From Chlamydia ibidis 10-1398/6 (GTDB taxonomy: Bacteria > Chlamydiota > Chlamydiia > Chlamydiales > Chlamydiaceae): a stretch of 64,000 nucleotides of DNA. Below the pieces are notes generated by a model. The model searched no databases, had not been told where the DNA came from, and saw only the letters and a program-made list of their open reading frames with translations. The DNA is taken from the NCBI RefSeq assembly GCF_000454725.1, contig NZ_APJW01000003.1, positions 124,001-188,000 of the forward strand, written 5' to 3'. Each line of letters begins with the position of its first letter. Within the stretch, counting starts at the first letter, position 1. Of this stretch, positions 10,640 to 18,588 are shown piece by piece. The translations under genes were made by a program, and so were the position numbers.

Positions 10640-10937
10640 AAGCAAACCATTGCATAATTTTTAAGGAAAGGAAACTTGTACAGAAAACAAATAACCGAAA
10701 GTTGCACTATTAAAGCAAAAAGAGGCTTCTAAAAGTGGGAGACTCAGGTCTTATCAAGATACTCTTAACCACTCTTAGGATTGCTCAACTATTGCAAAAA
10801 TACTGTTTAAGCAACAAGGGACACCACACACCCAAGCCTTGAGGTCAATCTAACTAAAGAAGATGATTTATTCCAAATAATTTAATCGAAATAAAAAACG
10901 ATAACACGTGTAATAACCAGTATAATAAGATTATAGG

Positions 10938-12767
10938 CTACTCTACGGTTACCGACTTTGCAAGATTCCTAGGACAATCTATCGTCTCTCCCCGTTTTAA
11001 GGCAATAGTATAGGCCATTATTTGGCCTACTATTGTGTATAAGATTGGTGTTGCCATAGGATGACACTCAGGGATAAAAATCTGTTTATCAGAAACCGCG
11101 GATATATCAGAACACGTCTCTGGTGCAATTGCAATAACGTGAGCATTACGTGTTTTTACTTCGATAACACACCCGATCATTTTTTCATAGACAGCTAAGT
11201 CTCCACAAAAAGCAACTACTAAACTCCCATCACTGATTAAAGCCAGAGGTCCGTGTTTCATTTCTCCTCCAGGATAAGCGTTAGCCTCGACGTAAGCTAT
11301 TTCCTTTAGCTTCAGAGCCGATTCCAAACAAACAGGATACATTAAACGTCGACCTAAAAAGATAAACTTATCTTCTAAAAAATAGCTGTCAGCAAGCATA
11401 TTTAGATCATGATTATCCAGAATTTTTTGGCATAAGTTTGGCAACTCTAAAAGCCCTTTACCATATGCGAGTAGCTTATCTTCGTTCAAAGTAGAACGAT
11501 CTGAGGCTAATTTCAGTGCTAATAATTTAAGAAGCAATAACTGGGCAGTAAATGCTTTAGTAGAGGCAACTCCGACTTCAATACCAGCTTCTAAAAATAG
11601 ACAATAATCAACACGCGAGGCTAAAGCAGACTCTTCTACATTGCAGATGCCTAAAACCCTAGAAACATTCCTGGAACGAAATTCTTTTAACGCAGCTAGA
11701 GTATCCGCAGTTTCTCCAGACTGACTAATTAGGATTGCTAATGTTTTTGTCCCAATATACGGCTGACGATAACGAAACTCTGAGGCAATTTCTACATGAA
11801 CAGGGATAGATACCATTGACTCTATAAGATACTTTGCCAAGAATCCAGCATGATATGAAGAACCACAAGCTACAATAGAAATAGCATCGAAATCGTCTAA
11901 AATAAACCCTTCAAGAAAACTAGGTTTTAATTTTCCGGAACTAGACACGTATTTTTTTAAGAGACGCTCAAGCACGTCAGGTTGTTCATGAATTTCTTTC
12001 AACATATAGTAGCTATAGCCCTGTTTGTCAGAAAAATCATCATGGTAAATGACATGTCGTATCTCTTTGTGGATACGTTTTAGCGAAAAATTATAAGCCT
12101 CTATTTCTTTACCTAATCGTAAAACTGCCAATTCTCCCGAAGCTAAAGCTTGCACATTTTTTGTATATTTCAAAAAAGCACGAGAATCCGAAGAAATGAA
12201 ATGCTCTCCCTCACCAGCGCCTATTAAAAGAGGGCTTTCTTGAGAGGCACAAAGCAAAAGGTCAGGATAATCCTTATGAATCAGAGCACATGCAAAACTG
12301 CCCTGTAGTTGTGCTAAAGTCCAGGAAAAACTTTGCACTATATCCCCAGTTTCCTGATAACGAGCGGCAAACAGTTGTACAATAATTTCAGAGTCTGTAT
12401 CCGAAGAGAACTCTACTCCTACCGAGAGAAGATTTGCTTTTAAAACTTTAAAATTCTCTATTATTCCATTATGTACGACGGCACAAGTATGGTTCTGGTC
12501 TATGTGAGGGTGAGCATTTTTTTCCGTAGGCACACCATGAGTAGCCCATCGAGTATGGCCTATGGCATTAAACGAAACGAAAGTATCAGATTTTATGTGC
12601 TGTACTAGCTTGTCAACTCCTCCAATGGTTTTTTTTACCATTATTCCATTTTCAAGGACCGTAGCTAAACCTGAGGAATCATAACCACGATATTCTAACT
12701 TAGATAGACCCTCTAATACTAGGGGTACAGATAGTCTAGCACCCAAATAACCAAAAATTCCGCACAT
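10938..12767 (-). CDS. glmS: Glucosamine-fructose-6-phosphate aminotransferase
   Basis: This 609-aa isomerising transaminase makes glucosamine-6-P from fructose-6-P and glutamine, the first step to UDP-GlcNAc for LPS and peptidoglycan. The N-terminal nucleophile is Cys2 in MCGIFGYLG. The class II glutamine amidotransferase domain covers about residues 1-230 (with GHTRWATHG near 72). Two SIS sugar-isomerase domains follow (SQSGETADTL near 348, AYPGGEMKHGP near 495). The length matches E. coli GlmS (609). It starts 11 bases after glmM, so the two form an operon in which GlmM uses the product of GlmS. I see no sequence resembling the glmS ribozyme in the gap. Confidence 0.97.
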   Translation of the reverse strand: MCGIFGYLGARLSVPLVLEGLSKLEYRGYDSSGLATVLENGIMVKKTIGGVDKLVQHIKSDTFVSFNAIGHTRWATHGVPTEKNAHPHIDQNHTCAVVHNGIIENFKVLKANLLSVGVEFSSDTDSEIIVQLFAARYQETGDIVQSFSWTLAQLQGSFACALIHKDYPDLLLCASQESPLLIGAGEGEHFISSDSRAFLKYTKNVQALASGELAVLRLGKEIEAYNFSLKRIHKEIRHVIYHDDFSDKQGYSYYMLKEIHEQPDVLERLLKKYVSSSGKLKPSFLEGFILDDFDAISIVACGSSYHAGFLAKYLIESMVSIPVHVEIASEFRYRQPYIGTKTLAILISQSGETADTLAALKEFRSRNVSRVLGICNVEESALASRVDYCLFLEAGIEVGVASTKAFTAQLLLLKLLALKLASDRSTLNEDKLLAYGKGLLELPNLCQKILDNHDLNMLADSYFLEDKFIFLGRRLMYPVCLESALKLKEIAYVEANAYPGGEMKHGPLALISDGSLVVAFCGDLAVYEKMIGCVIEVKTRNAHVIAIAPETCSDISAVSDKQIFIPECHPMATPILYTIVGQIMAYTIALKRGETIDCPRNLAKSVTVE

Positions 12768-12778
12768 AGATTATCCTT

Positions 12779-14149
12779 TTAATCTGCAACGCCCAACTCT
12801 GCATCGATTACATCAGCTATTATCCTAGCTAAACTATCTACCTGATGTTTCTTCAAACCCTCCACCATAACCCTGCATATATTTTCTGTTCCAGAATATC
12901 TTAGCAAAACTCTACCAGAATCCCCCAGGGAAGACCGGACATCTCTTAAAGTTTCCTGAACTATGGGTAGTGTATCTAAAGGGACCTTCTTACCCACAGA
13001 AACATTAATGAGAGTTTGCGGGCTTTTCACGATAGGTGCGGTAAGATCTGACAAAGTAGAAGCACTCTCTATCATGATTCTAAGGACTTGTAAAGCAGAA
13101 ACAATGCCATCACCTGTAGTATTGTAATCTAAGAAAATCATATGCCCACTTTGTTCCCCTCCAAGATTGGCCTTGTGTTCTAGCATCTTCTGCAAAACAT
13201 GACGATCCCCAACAGGTGAAAGCAGAACTTCGATACCTAATGTCTCAAAATATTTCAAAACCCCAAAATTTGTCATCACTGTAGCAACAACAAGATTTCC
13301 ACTTAACTGGCCTCGTTTTTGAAGATCATTAGCACATATTCCTAGGATCATATCTCCGTCGACTATATGCCCTTTTTCATCTACCATAATCAAACGATCA
13401 CCATCACCATCCAAGGCAATACCAACATCAGCTCCATGTTCAATAACAGCTTTCTGAATCACCGAAGGGAAAAGAGCTCCACAGTTATCGTTTATATTGT
13501 TCCCCATGGGCTCACAACTATAGCAAATTACTTCTGCATCAAGTTCTTCAAACACAGACGGCGCCACTTTATAGGCTGCTCCATTAGCGCAATCTAGCAC
13601 GATCTTCAATCCCTTTAATGTTCTGCCCTTGGGAAAAGTTGCTTTAGCACATTCTATATAACGTCCCATGGCATCAATCACACGCTTATTTTTCCCAATA
13701 GAATAGTTATCGGGAAGATCTCCGAAATTCTTACTAGAAACCATTTCTTCAATACGTCTTTCTATGGCGTCACAAACCTTAAATCCCGAAGAAGAAAAAA
13801 TTTTAATCCCATTATCCCAATAAGGATTATGTGACGCTGAAATCATAATCCCTGCGTCTGCACGATAAGCTCGAGTAATAAAGGCGACTCCAGGAGTAGG
13901 TAGAGGCCCCAGAACTAGGGTCTCTATACCCATGGAATTTAGTCCTGCAATAAGGGCATTCTCAAACATATACCCAGATAACCGAGTATCCTTACCAACA
14001 ACAACCCTATGCTTACCGGGACGGTTTTCTATTAGGACTCCAGCAACAGCTTTACCTAGCAAAACCGATGTTTCAACTGTCATAGGTTCATAATTAGCTT
14101 TTCCCCGAATTCCATCTGTACCGAATAGCTTTCTTACTTCACGCGTCAT
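12779..14149 (-). CDS. glmM: Phosphoglucosamine mutase
   Basis: This protein converts GlcN-6-P to GlcN-1-P. It begins REVRKLFGTDGIRG, has the phosphoserine loop ISASHNPY (S106 from the chosen start), the metal loop DGDGDR near residue 240, and a C-terminal LLRYSGTEN phosphate-binding segment. The ATG at 14149 follows AGGTGG by about five bases, so I prefer it to the TTG one codon upstream. It gives 456 aa, close to the usual length of about 445-460. First gene of glmM-glmS. Confidence 0.96.
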   Translation of the reverse strand: MTREVRKLFGTDGIRGKANYEPMTVETSVLLGKAVAGVLIENRPGKHRVVVGKDTRLSGYMFENALIAGLNSMGIETLVLGPLPTPGVAFITRAYRADAGIMISASHNPYWDNGIKIFSSSGFKVCDAIERRIEEMVSSKNFGDLPDNYSIGKNKRVIDAMGRYIECAKATFPKGRTLKGLKIVLDCANGAAYKVAPSVFEELDAEVICYSCEPMGNNINDNCGALFPSVIQKAVIEHGADVGIALDGDGDRLIMVDEKGHIVDGDMILGICANDLQKRGQLSGNLVVATVMTNFGVLKYFETLGIEVLLSPVGDRHVLQKMLEHKANLGGEQSGHMIFLDYNTTGDGIVSALQVLRIMIESASTLSDLTAPIVKSPQTLINVSVGKKVPLDTLPIVQETLRDVRSSLGDSGRVLLRYSGTENICRVMVEGLKKHQVDSLARIIADVIDAELGVAD

Positions 14150-14607
14150 CAATCCACCTAATAAAGATACAACATCCTTAACCGCCTAAAACACAAACCA
14201 CGGGTTATATAAAAACTATACACAGGTTGTCTCATATTTTTTATACAGGAAATTGATATCTAGAATTTTTTTACTACACAAAAAAAATATCTTGAAACAT
14301 AACTCCCAAAAATCCTTATTAATACATATATTAACAATAAGACGAACTTAAATCACTCTATCTCAACTACAGACATGGAGTAGACATTCTCATCAAGGAA
14401 GGAAGACATTCAAACCTCCGGCCATATTTTTCAAAACTATAGAAATACCGAATTAATTACAGAACTGGTGGTAGCGAAGTAATTCATGAAGGATAGAACT
14501 TTTGTCCTTGAAAACTTAATTTTTTTTGTTATGGTAAAAAATCTCTCAAAACTAATCCTTCGTTTAGGAAGTACTTTTTCTTCCAAGACTTTTTAACTTT
14601 TGTTGTC
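14150..14607. other. Intergenic region between divergent glmM and pcnB
   Basis: About 460 AT-rich bases with several A/T homopolymers (for example around 14275-14290 and 14520-14528). It must hold the glmM-glmS promoter on the minus strand and upstream elements for pcnB. I see no ORF, RNA gene or strong inverted repeat. Confidence 0.55.
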
Positions 14608-14613
14608 TATAAT
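14608..14613 (+). promoter_or_regulatory. Perfect TATAAT -10 box for pcnB-lpxB
   Basis: TATAAT occurs two bases before the first in-frame ATG of pcnB (14616). A transcript from it would start around 14619-14621, downstream of that ATG. No strong -35 hexamer is visible at 17-bp spacing, which is common in chlamydial sigma-66 promoters. If active, it forces translation to begin at the TTG at 14658. Confidence 0.5.
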
Positions 14614-14657
14614 ACATGGTCTGTGAAAACAAAACTCTCTTCTGCAAAGGCATAGAA

Positions 14658-15902
14658 TTGTTTAAAAAAACGTCTCAATCTGCTCCCATTCCAAAAGTTT
14701 ATTCTGCCACTGACCACAACATCCGACTAAAAGATTTCTCCCCCAACGCACTTGCAGTAGTCAAGACTTTAAAGAAAGCTGGGCACATAGCATATATTGT
14801 CGGCGGTTGTATTAGGGATCTCATTTTAAATATTACGCCCAAAGATTTTGACATATCTACTTCTGCGAAGCCCGAGGAGATCAAAGCTGCCTTTAAGAAC
14901 TGCATATTAGTTGGCAAACGGTTCCGTTTAGCTCATATTCGTTTTACCAATCAAATTATCGAGGTCTCCACATTCCGCTCTGGGGGTATCGAAGAAGATG
15001 TTCTGATTACTAAGGACAATCTATGGGGAACTCCTGAAGAGGACGTTTTACGTCGTGACTTTACGATTAATGGGCTCTTTTATGATCCAAGTGAAGAGGC
15101 AATTATAGACTACACCGATGGTATTAGTGATCTACAAAACCGTTACTTACGCACAATTGGCGATCCCTACGTAAGGTTTAAACAAGACCCCGTACGTATG
15201 CTACGTTTGCTGAAAATTTTATCCCGGTTTCCTTTCACTGTAGATACGGAAACTCTAACAGCTTTGAAGGAATGCCGTCATGAACTCACGAAAAGTTCTA
15301 AAGCACGAGTATTTGAAGAGCTTATAAAAATGCTAAGTTCTGGGGTTGCTGCTCCCTTCTTTAAGTTGCTTGTAGAGCATGAGTTATTGGAGATCCTATT
15401 CCCTTATATGGATAAGGCATTCAAAATAAATAAAACCCTAGAAATGCAAACTTTTTCTTGTCTAGAGGCTCTAGACAAGAAAATCCAAAAGAAAGAATGT
15501 GTTTATGAACGTCATCAGTTGATGGCAGTACTTCTATTTCCAATACTCAACTTCAATGTACAGTATAAATATCACCAACACTCTAATCTTTCGATAACAT
15601 CGATTTTTGAATACATCAAAGATTTTTTAGAGAAATTCTTTGCAGATTCATTTACTAGTTGCTCTAAAAAAAACTTTATCCTTACAGTGCTCATCCTACA
15701 AATGCAGTATAGATTGACTCCTCTAATGCCTACAAAGAAGATACATTTTTTTAATCGTCGTCTCCTAAACCATGGACGGTTCTTAGAAGCTATTTCTTTG
15801 TTAGAAATTCGTAGCCAAGTCTTCCCTAAGTTGGATAAGCTCACTAAAGCTTGGTTGCGCCATTATGAAGAGCTCAAGCAGCGTAATAAGGAATTGTCTT
15901 AG
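14658..15902 (+). CDS. pcnB: Poly(A) polymerase / tRNA nucleotidyltransferase family protein
   Basis: This class II nucleotidyltransferase has VGGCIRDLI followed by the metal-binding DFDIST, about residues 48-67 from the chosen start, then the RRDFTINGL and DPVRMLRLLK segments of the head and neck domains. It adds A residues to RNA 3' ends or CCA to tRNA; sequence cannot separate the two, and PcnB is the customary chlamydial name. I choose TTG at 14658 because AAAGG lies seven bases upstream and a -10 box abuts the ATG at 14616. From that ATG the protein would be 428 aa instead of 414. It is followed 15 bases later by lpxB. Confidence 0.88.
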   Translation: MFKKTSQSAPIPKVYSATDHNIRLKDFSPNALAVVKTLKKAGHIAYIVGGCIRDLILNITPKDFDISTSAKPEEIKAAFKNCILVGKRFRLAHIRFTNQIIEVSTFRSGGIEEDVLITKDNLWGTPEEDVLRRDFTINGLFYDPSEEAIIDYTDGISDLQNRYLRTIGDPYVRFKQDPVRMLRLLKILSRFPFTVDTETLTALKECRHELTKSSKARVFEELIKMLSSGVAAPFFKLLVEHELLEILFPYMDKAFKINKTLEMQTFSCLEALDKKIQKKECVYERHQLMAVLLFPILNFNVQYKYHQHSNLSITSIFEYIKDFLEKFFADSFTSCSKKNFILTVLILQMQYRLTPLMPTKKIHFFNRRLLNHGRFLEAISLLEIRSQVFPKLDKLTKAWLRHYEELKQRNKELS

Positions 15903-15917
15903 TAAAATCGAGTGGGA

Positions 15918-17825
15918 ATGTTTTCTTCATGTTTTGTCCAATCCTTGTATCCTTTAGGGCTAGTTGCTAATGTTTTTTTTGGTTTAGCCTTTACTGTACA
16001 ATGGCTCATAAGTCAAAAACACCACCAAGGATACGTCCCCAAAGCCTTTTGGATTTTGTCTTCCATAGGATCTTCCATGATGGTGATTCACGGATTTATA
16101 CAGAGCCAATTTCCGATTTCGCTTTTACATACAGCTAATGTTGTGATTTATTTCAGGAACTTAAATTTGGGATCCAGGCGTCCTTTATCTTTAAGGACTA
16201 CAATTATAACTCTCATAATTGCTCTTTTACTGACGACTTTTCCATTTGTTTTAGTAGCCTATTTTTTCCCAGAAACATCATGGATGTCATCCCCAGATCT
16301 TTTCCACCTCCCCTTGCCACCACCAAATATTTACTGGCATCTCTTAGGATGCACAGGCCTATGTATCTACTCATCAAGGTTTTTTATTCAATGGTGTTAC
16401 CTAGAACTACATAATCGCTCTGCTCTACCTCAACTGTTTTGGCAAGTAGGCCTTTGTGGAGCCTTTCTTTCCTTTCTCTACTTTCTACGTACAGGAGATC
16501 CTGTTAACGTCCTCAGTTATGGCTGTGGTCTTATACCTCCACTAGCAAACCTAAGGATTGTTTATAAGAAAGCAAACAAGAGTATTCCTCATAATCATTC
16601 ATGCTTTTTGTCTTGCGGTGAACCGAGCGGAGATAACCTGGGAGAACGCATCATAGACACCCTATCGTCTTCATATCCCGATATGGAAATATTTGGAGTG
16701 GGTGGTCCTTTAATGAGAGCAAAAAAACTAAGGACCGTCATCCCTATGGAAGAGTTTCAAGTATCGGGATTCTTAGAAATCTTTGGTTCTATTTTTAGAC
16801 TCTTTCGAGCATATAGATTTCTCCTGAAAGAAATTATAAAAACAAACCCGAAGATGGTGATTTGTATAGATTTCCCTGATTTTCACTTTCTTTTAATCAA
16901 AGGACTAAGAAAACGAGGGTATCAAGGGAAGATTATACACTATGTTTGTCCAAGTATCTGGGCTTGGCGTCCGCAGAGAAAAAAATTCTTAGAAAAATAT
17001 CTTGACGCACTCCTGCTCATTTTACCTTTCGAGAAAGATATTTTTTCTACCTCGTCTTTGCCAACCTCATATGTAGGTCACCCTTTGGTAGAGGCTATTG
17101 AAAACCATCAATATCGTAAAAACTGGAAAAAAGAACTTAATATATCCGAATCTCCCATTATTGCTGCATTTCCAGGAAGTCGTCGAGGCGATATTGTACG
17201 TAACTTAGAAATACAAGTACGTGCTTTCCTCGCCTCTAGTTTTAAAGATTCTCACCAACTTCTTGTGTCATCATCGAGCCCAAAATTTGATAAAATGATA
17301 CAAGATGTATTAGCAAAAGAAGGGTGCCTTCAGGCTAATATTGTCCCGGTACAATTTCGTTACGAACTTATGAAAGACTGTGACTGTGCGTTGGCAAAAT
17401 GCGGAACTATTGTTTTAGAAACAGCTCTCAATTATACACCAACAATAGTAACGTGTTTATTACGACCATTCGATATTCTCTTAGCTAAATACATCTTTAA
17501 AATATTCATTCCTGCATATTCCTTACCAAATATTATTACTAAGTCTGTCATTTTCCCCGAGTTTATAGGAGGAAAAAATGATTTTTCTTTTGATGAAGTT
17601 GCTTCTGCATTAGATATTTTGGCTAATCCCAATCAAATAGAAAAGCAAAAACAGAAATGCTCCCAATTATACCAAATGATGCATAGAGGTATAGATCCGT
17701 TGGATCGAACTATTCAAAAATTGGTTGAACCAACATCACAGCCCTCTGCCAATAACGGTGACCCTGAGACTTCTCTTAGAGAGTCTCAGGAGACATTAGG
17801 GGCTATCGTAAACCTAAAATCTTAA
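15918..17825 (+). CDS. lpxB: Lipid-A-disaccharide synthase with N-terminal membrane domain
   Basis: This protein of about 635 aa joins two parts. Residues 1-220 hold two copies of the membrane-embedded LAB_N-type domain (YPLGLVANVFFGLAFTVQW... and IYWHLLGCTGLCIYSSRFF..., each ending in a FxRxGDPVN- or YFRNLN-like segment). The rest is the GT19 glycosyltransferase LpxB, starting SCGEPSGDNLGE and including PSIWAWRP and FPGSRRGDI. LpxB joins UDP-2,3-diacyl-GlcN and lipid X into the lipid A disaccharide. Chlamydial LpxB (CT411, about 607 aa) is known to be longer than the roughly 380-aa E. coli enzyme. A GTG two codons upstream (15912) is an alternative start. The stop overlaps the convergent inc-like gene by 4 bases. 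Confidence 0.95.
   Translation: MFSSCFVQSLYPLGLVANVFFGLAFTVQWLISQKHHQGYVPKAFWILSSIGSSMMVIHGFIQSQFPISLLHTANVVIYFRNLNLGSRRPLSLRTTIITLIIALLLTTFPFVLVAYFFPETSWMSSPDLFHLPLPPPNIYWHLLGCTGLCIYSSRFFIQWCYLELHNRSALPQLFWQVGLCGAFLSFLYFLRTGDPVNVLSYGCGLIPPLANLRIVYKKANKSIPHNHSCFLSCGEPSGDNLGERIIDTLSSSYPDMEIFGVGGPLMRAKKLRTVIPMEEFQVSGFLEIFGSIFRLFRAYRFLLKEIIKTNPKMVICIDFPDFHFLLIKGLRKRGYQGKIIHYVCPSIWAWRPQRKKFLEKYLDALLLILPFEKDIFSTSSLPTSYVGHPLVEAIENHQYRKNWKKELNISESPIIAAFPGSRRGDIVRNLEIQVRAFLASSFKDSHQLLVSSSSPKFDKMIQDVLAKEGCLQANIVPVQFRYELMKDCDCALAKCGTIVLETALNYTPTIVTCLLRPFDILLAKYIFKIFIPAYSLPNIITKSVIFPEFIGGKNDFSFDEVASALDILANPNQIEKQKQKCSQLYQMMHRGIDPLDRTIQKLVEPTSQPSANNGDPETSLRESQETLGAIVNLKS
17763..17790. repeat. Perfect inverted repeat inside the 3' end of lpxB
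   Basis: CCTGAGACT (17763-17771) pairs with AGTCTCAGG (17782-17790) around a 10-base spacer, inside the last 20 codons of lpxB. There is no T-run on either side, so this is not a standard terminator. It may fold in both convergent transcripts. Confidence 0.5.
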
Positions 17826-18154
17826 ACCGACTTAGAAAGGCGATCTATAGATTTTAGGTCTAACCTATCTACGTAAAATTTGCCTAGGAAACAAGATATA
17901 GACGCACTTACTAACAATATAGTGGATAAGATAACCAGGGAAATTACCAGAATAGATAATAGTACCCCCAACTGGCTACTAAAAAAGATAACACTGAGAA
18001 CTCCTGTAAGTAGGGAGAGGGCTGCTGCAGCTCCAAATAATCCAGAGAAAATCTTTGTGCACGTTGTCGCCATACTCTTAACTTGTTCAATATTAGGTTC
18101 CGAACGACTTCCAGATGCTTGAGAATCCAATCTCACCCCTGACTCACACCTCAT
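17822..18154 (-). CDS. Small Inc-like membrane protein (bilobed hydrophobic), copy 1
   Basis: This 110-aa protein has a hydrophilic N-terminus (MRCESGVRLDSQASGSRS...) and two adjacent hydrophobic segments, about residues 36-60 and 64-88, the profile of chlamydial inclusion membrane proteins. I start it at the ATG at 18154, which follows AAGGTG by eight bases; the open frame extends 20 codons further. It is a paralogue of the next gene upstream: the region from LGVLLSILVISLVILS to FLGKF aligns with LGIVLSTLVVSLVLCS to LLGKL there. I think the pair corresponds to CT814/CT814.1 of C. trachomatis, from memory. Function unknown. Confidence 0.7.
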   Translation of the reverse strand: MRCESGVRLDSQASGSRSEPNIEQVKSMATTCTKIFSGLFGAAAALSLLTGVLSVIFFSSQLGVLLSILVISLVILSTILLVSASISCFLGKFYVDRLDLKSIDRLSKSV

Positions 18155-18185
18155 AAATATACACCTTATCCCTATCTTAATATAT

Positions 18186-18485
18186 TTATACTCTAGAAAT
18201 AACCAGCTTTCCAAGAAGGCAAGAACAAGATAAACTCAACAAAAGTATCGAACTACACAAAACTAAAGATACAACCAACGTCGATAAAACAATCCCCAAT
18301 GCTCCTGCCCACATGATAACGAAAGCAAGGCCAGTAGAAAACATAAGACAACCAACTATTAAAAACATATAAGAAAAATATGTAGTTATTCTTATGGCTG
18401 AAATTCTCATCTGCTCAATAGAGGTTATGCGTTCATCAGCAGATTTCAAAACGTTATTAAAACTATCTGTAGGTTCACATTTCAT
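18186..18485 (-). CDS. Small Inc-like membrane protein (bilobed hydrophobic), copy 2
   Basis: This 99-aa protein has the same plan as its downstream neighbour: a short polar N-terminus with an IEQM motif (SIEQM here, NIEQV in copy 1), then two hydrophobic stretches with a short turn, about residues 36-60 and 66-92, and a basic tail. The ATG at 18485 has GGAAAG just upstream; a TTG four codons earlier is possible. The two genes are 31 bases apart and likely arose by tandem duplication. The profile suggests insertion in the inclusion or bacterial inner membrane. Function unknown. Confidence 0.68.
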   Translation of the reverse strand: MKCEPTDSFNNVLKSADERITSIEQMRISAIRITTYFSYMFLIVGCLMFSTGLAFVIMWAGALGIVLSTLVVSLVLCSSILLLSLSCSCLLGKLVISRV

Positions 18486-18514
18486 AGGTCTTTCCAAAAA
18501 GATATTAATTGCAA

Positions 18515-18550
18515 ATAAAAAGTCCCTTATTTTCAGAAAGCAAAATAAGG
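18515..18550 (-). terminator. Rho-independent terminator of the 819-aa coiled-coil gene
   Basis: CCTTATTTT (18525-18533) and AAAATAAGG (18542-18550) form a 9-bp stem with an 8-base loop. On the minus strand it is followed by GACTTTTTAT. It lies about 40 bases past the stop at 18589, separating that gene from the small paralogue pair. Confidence 0.75.
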
Positions 18551-18588
18551 AACCTTCATTTAACTTATAAGATAGAAATAAGTTGTTT

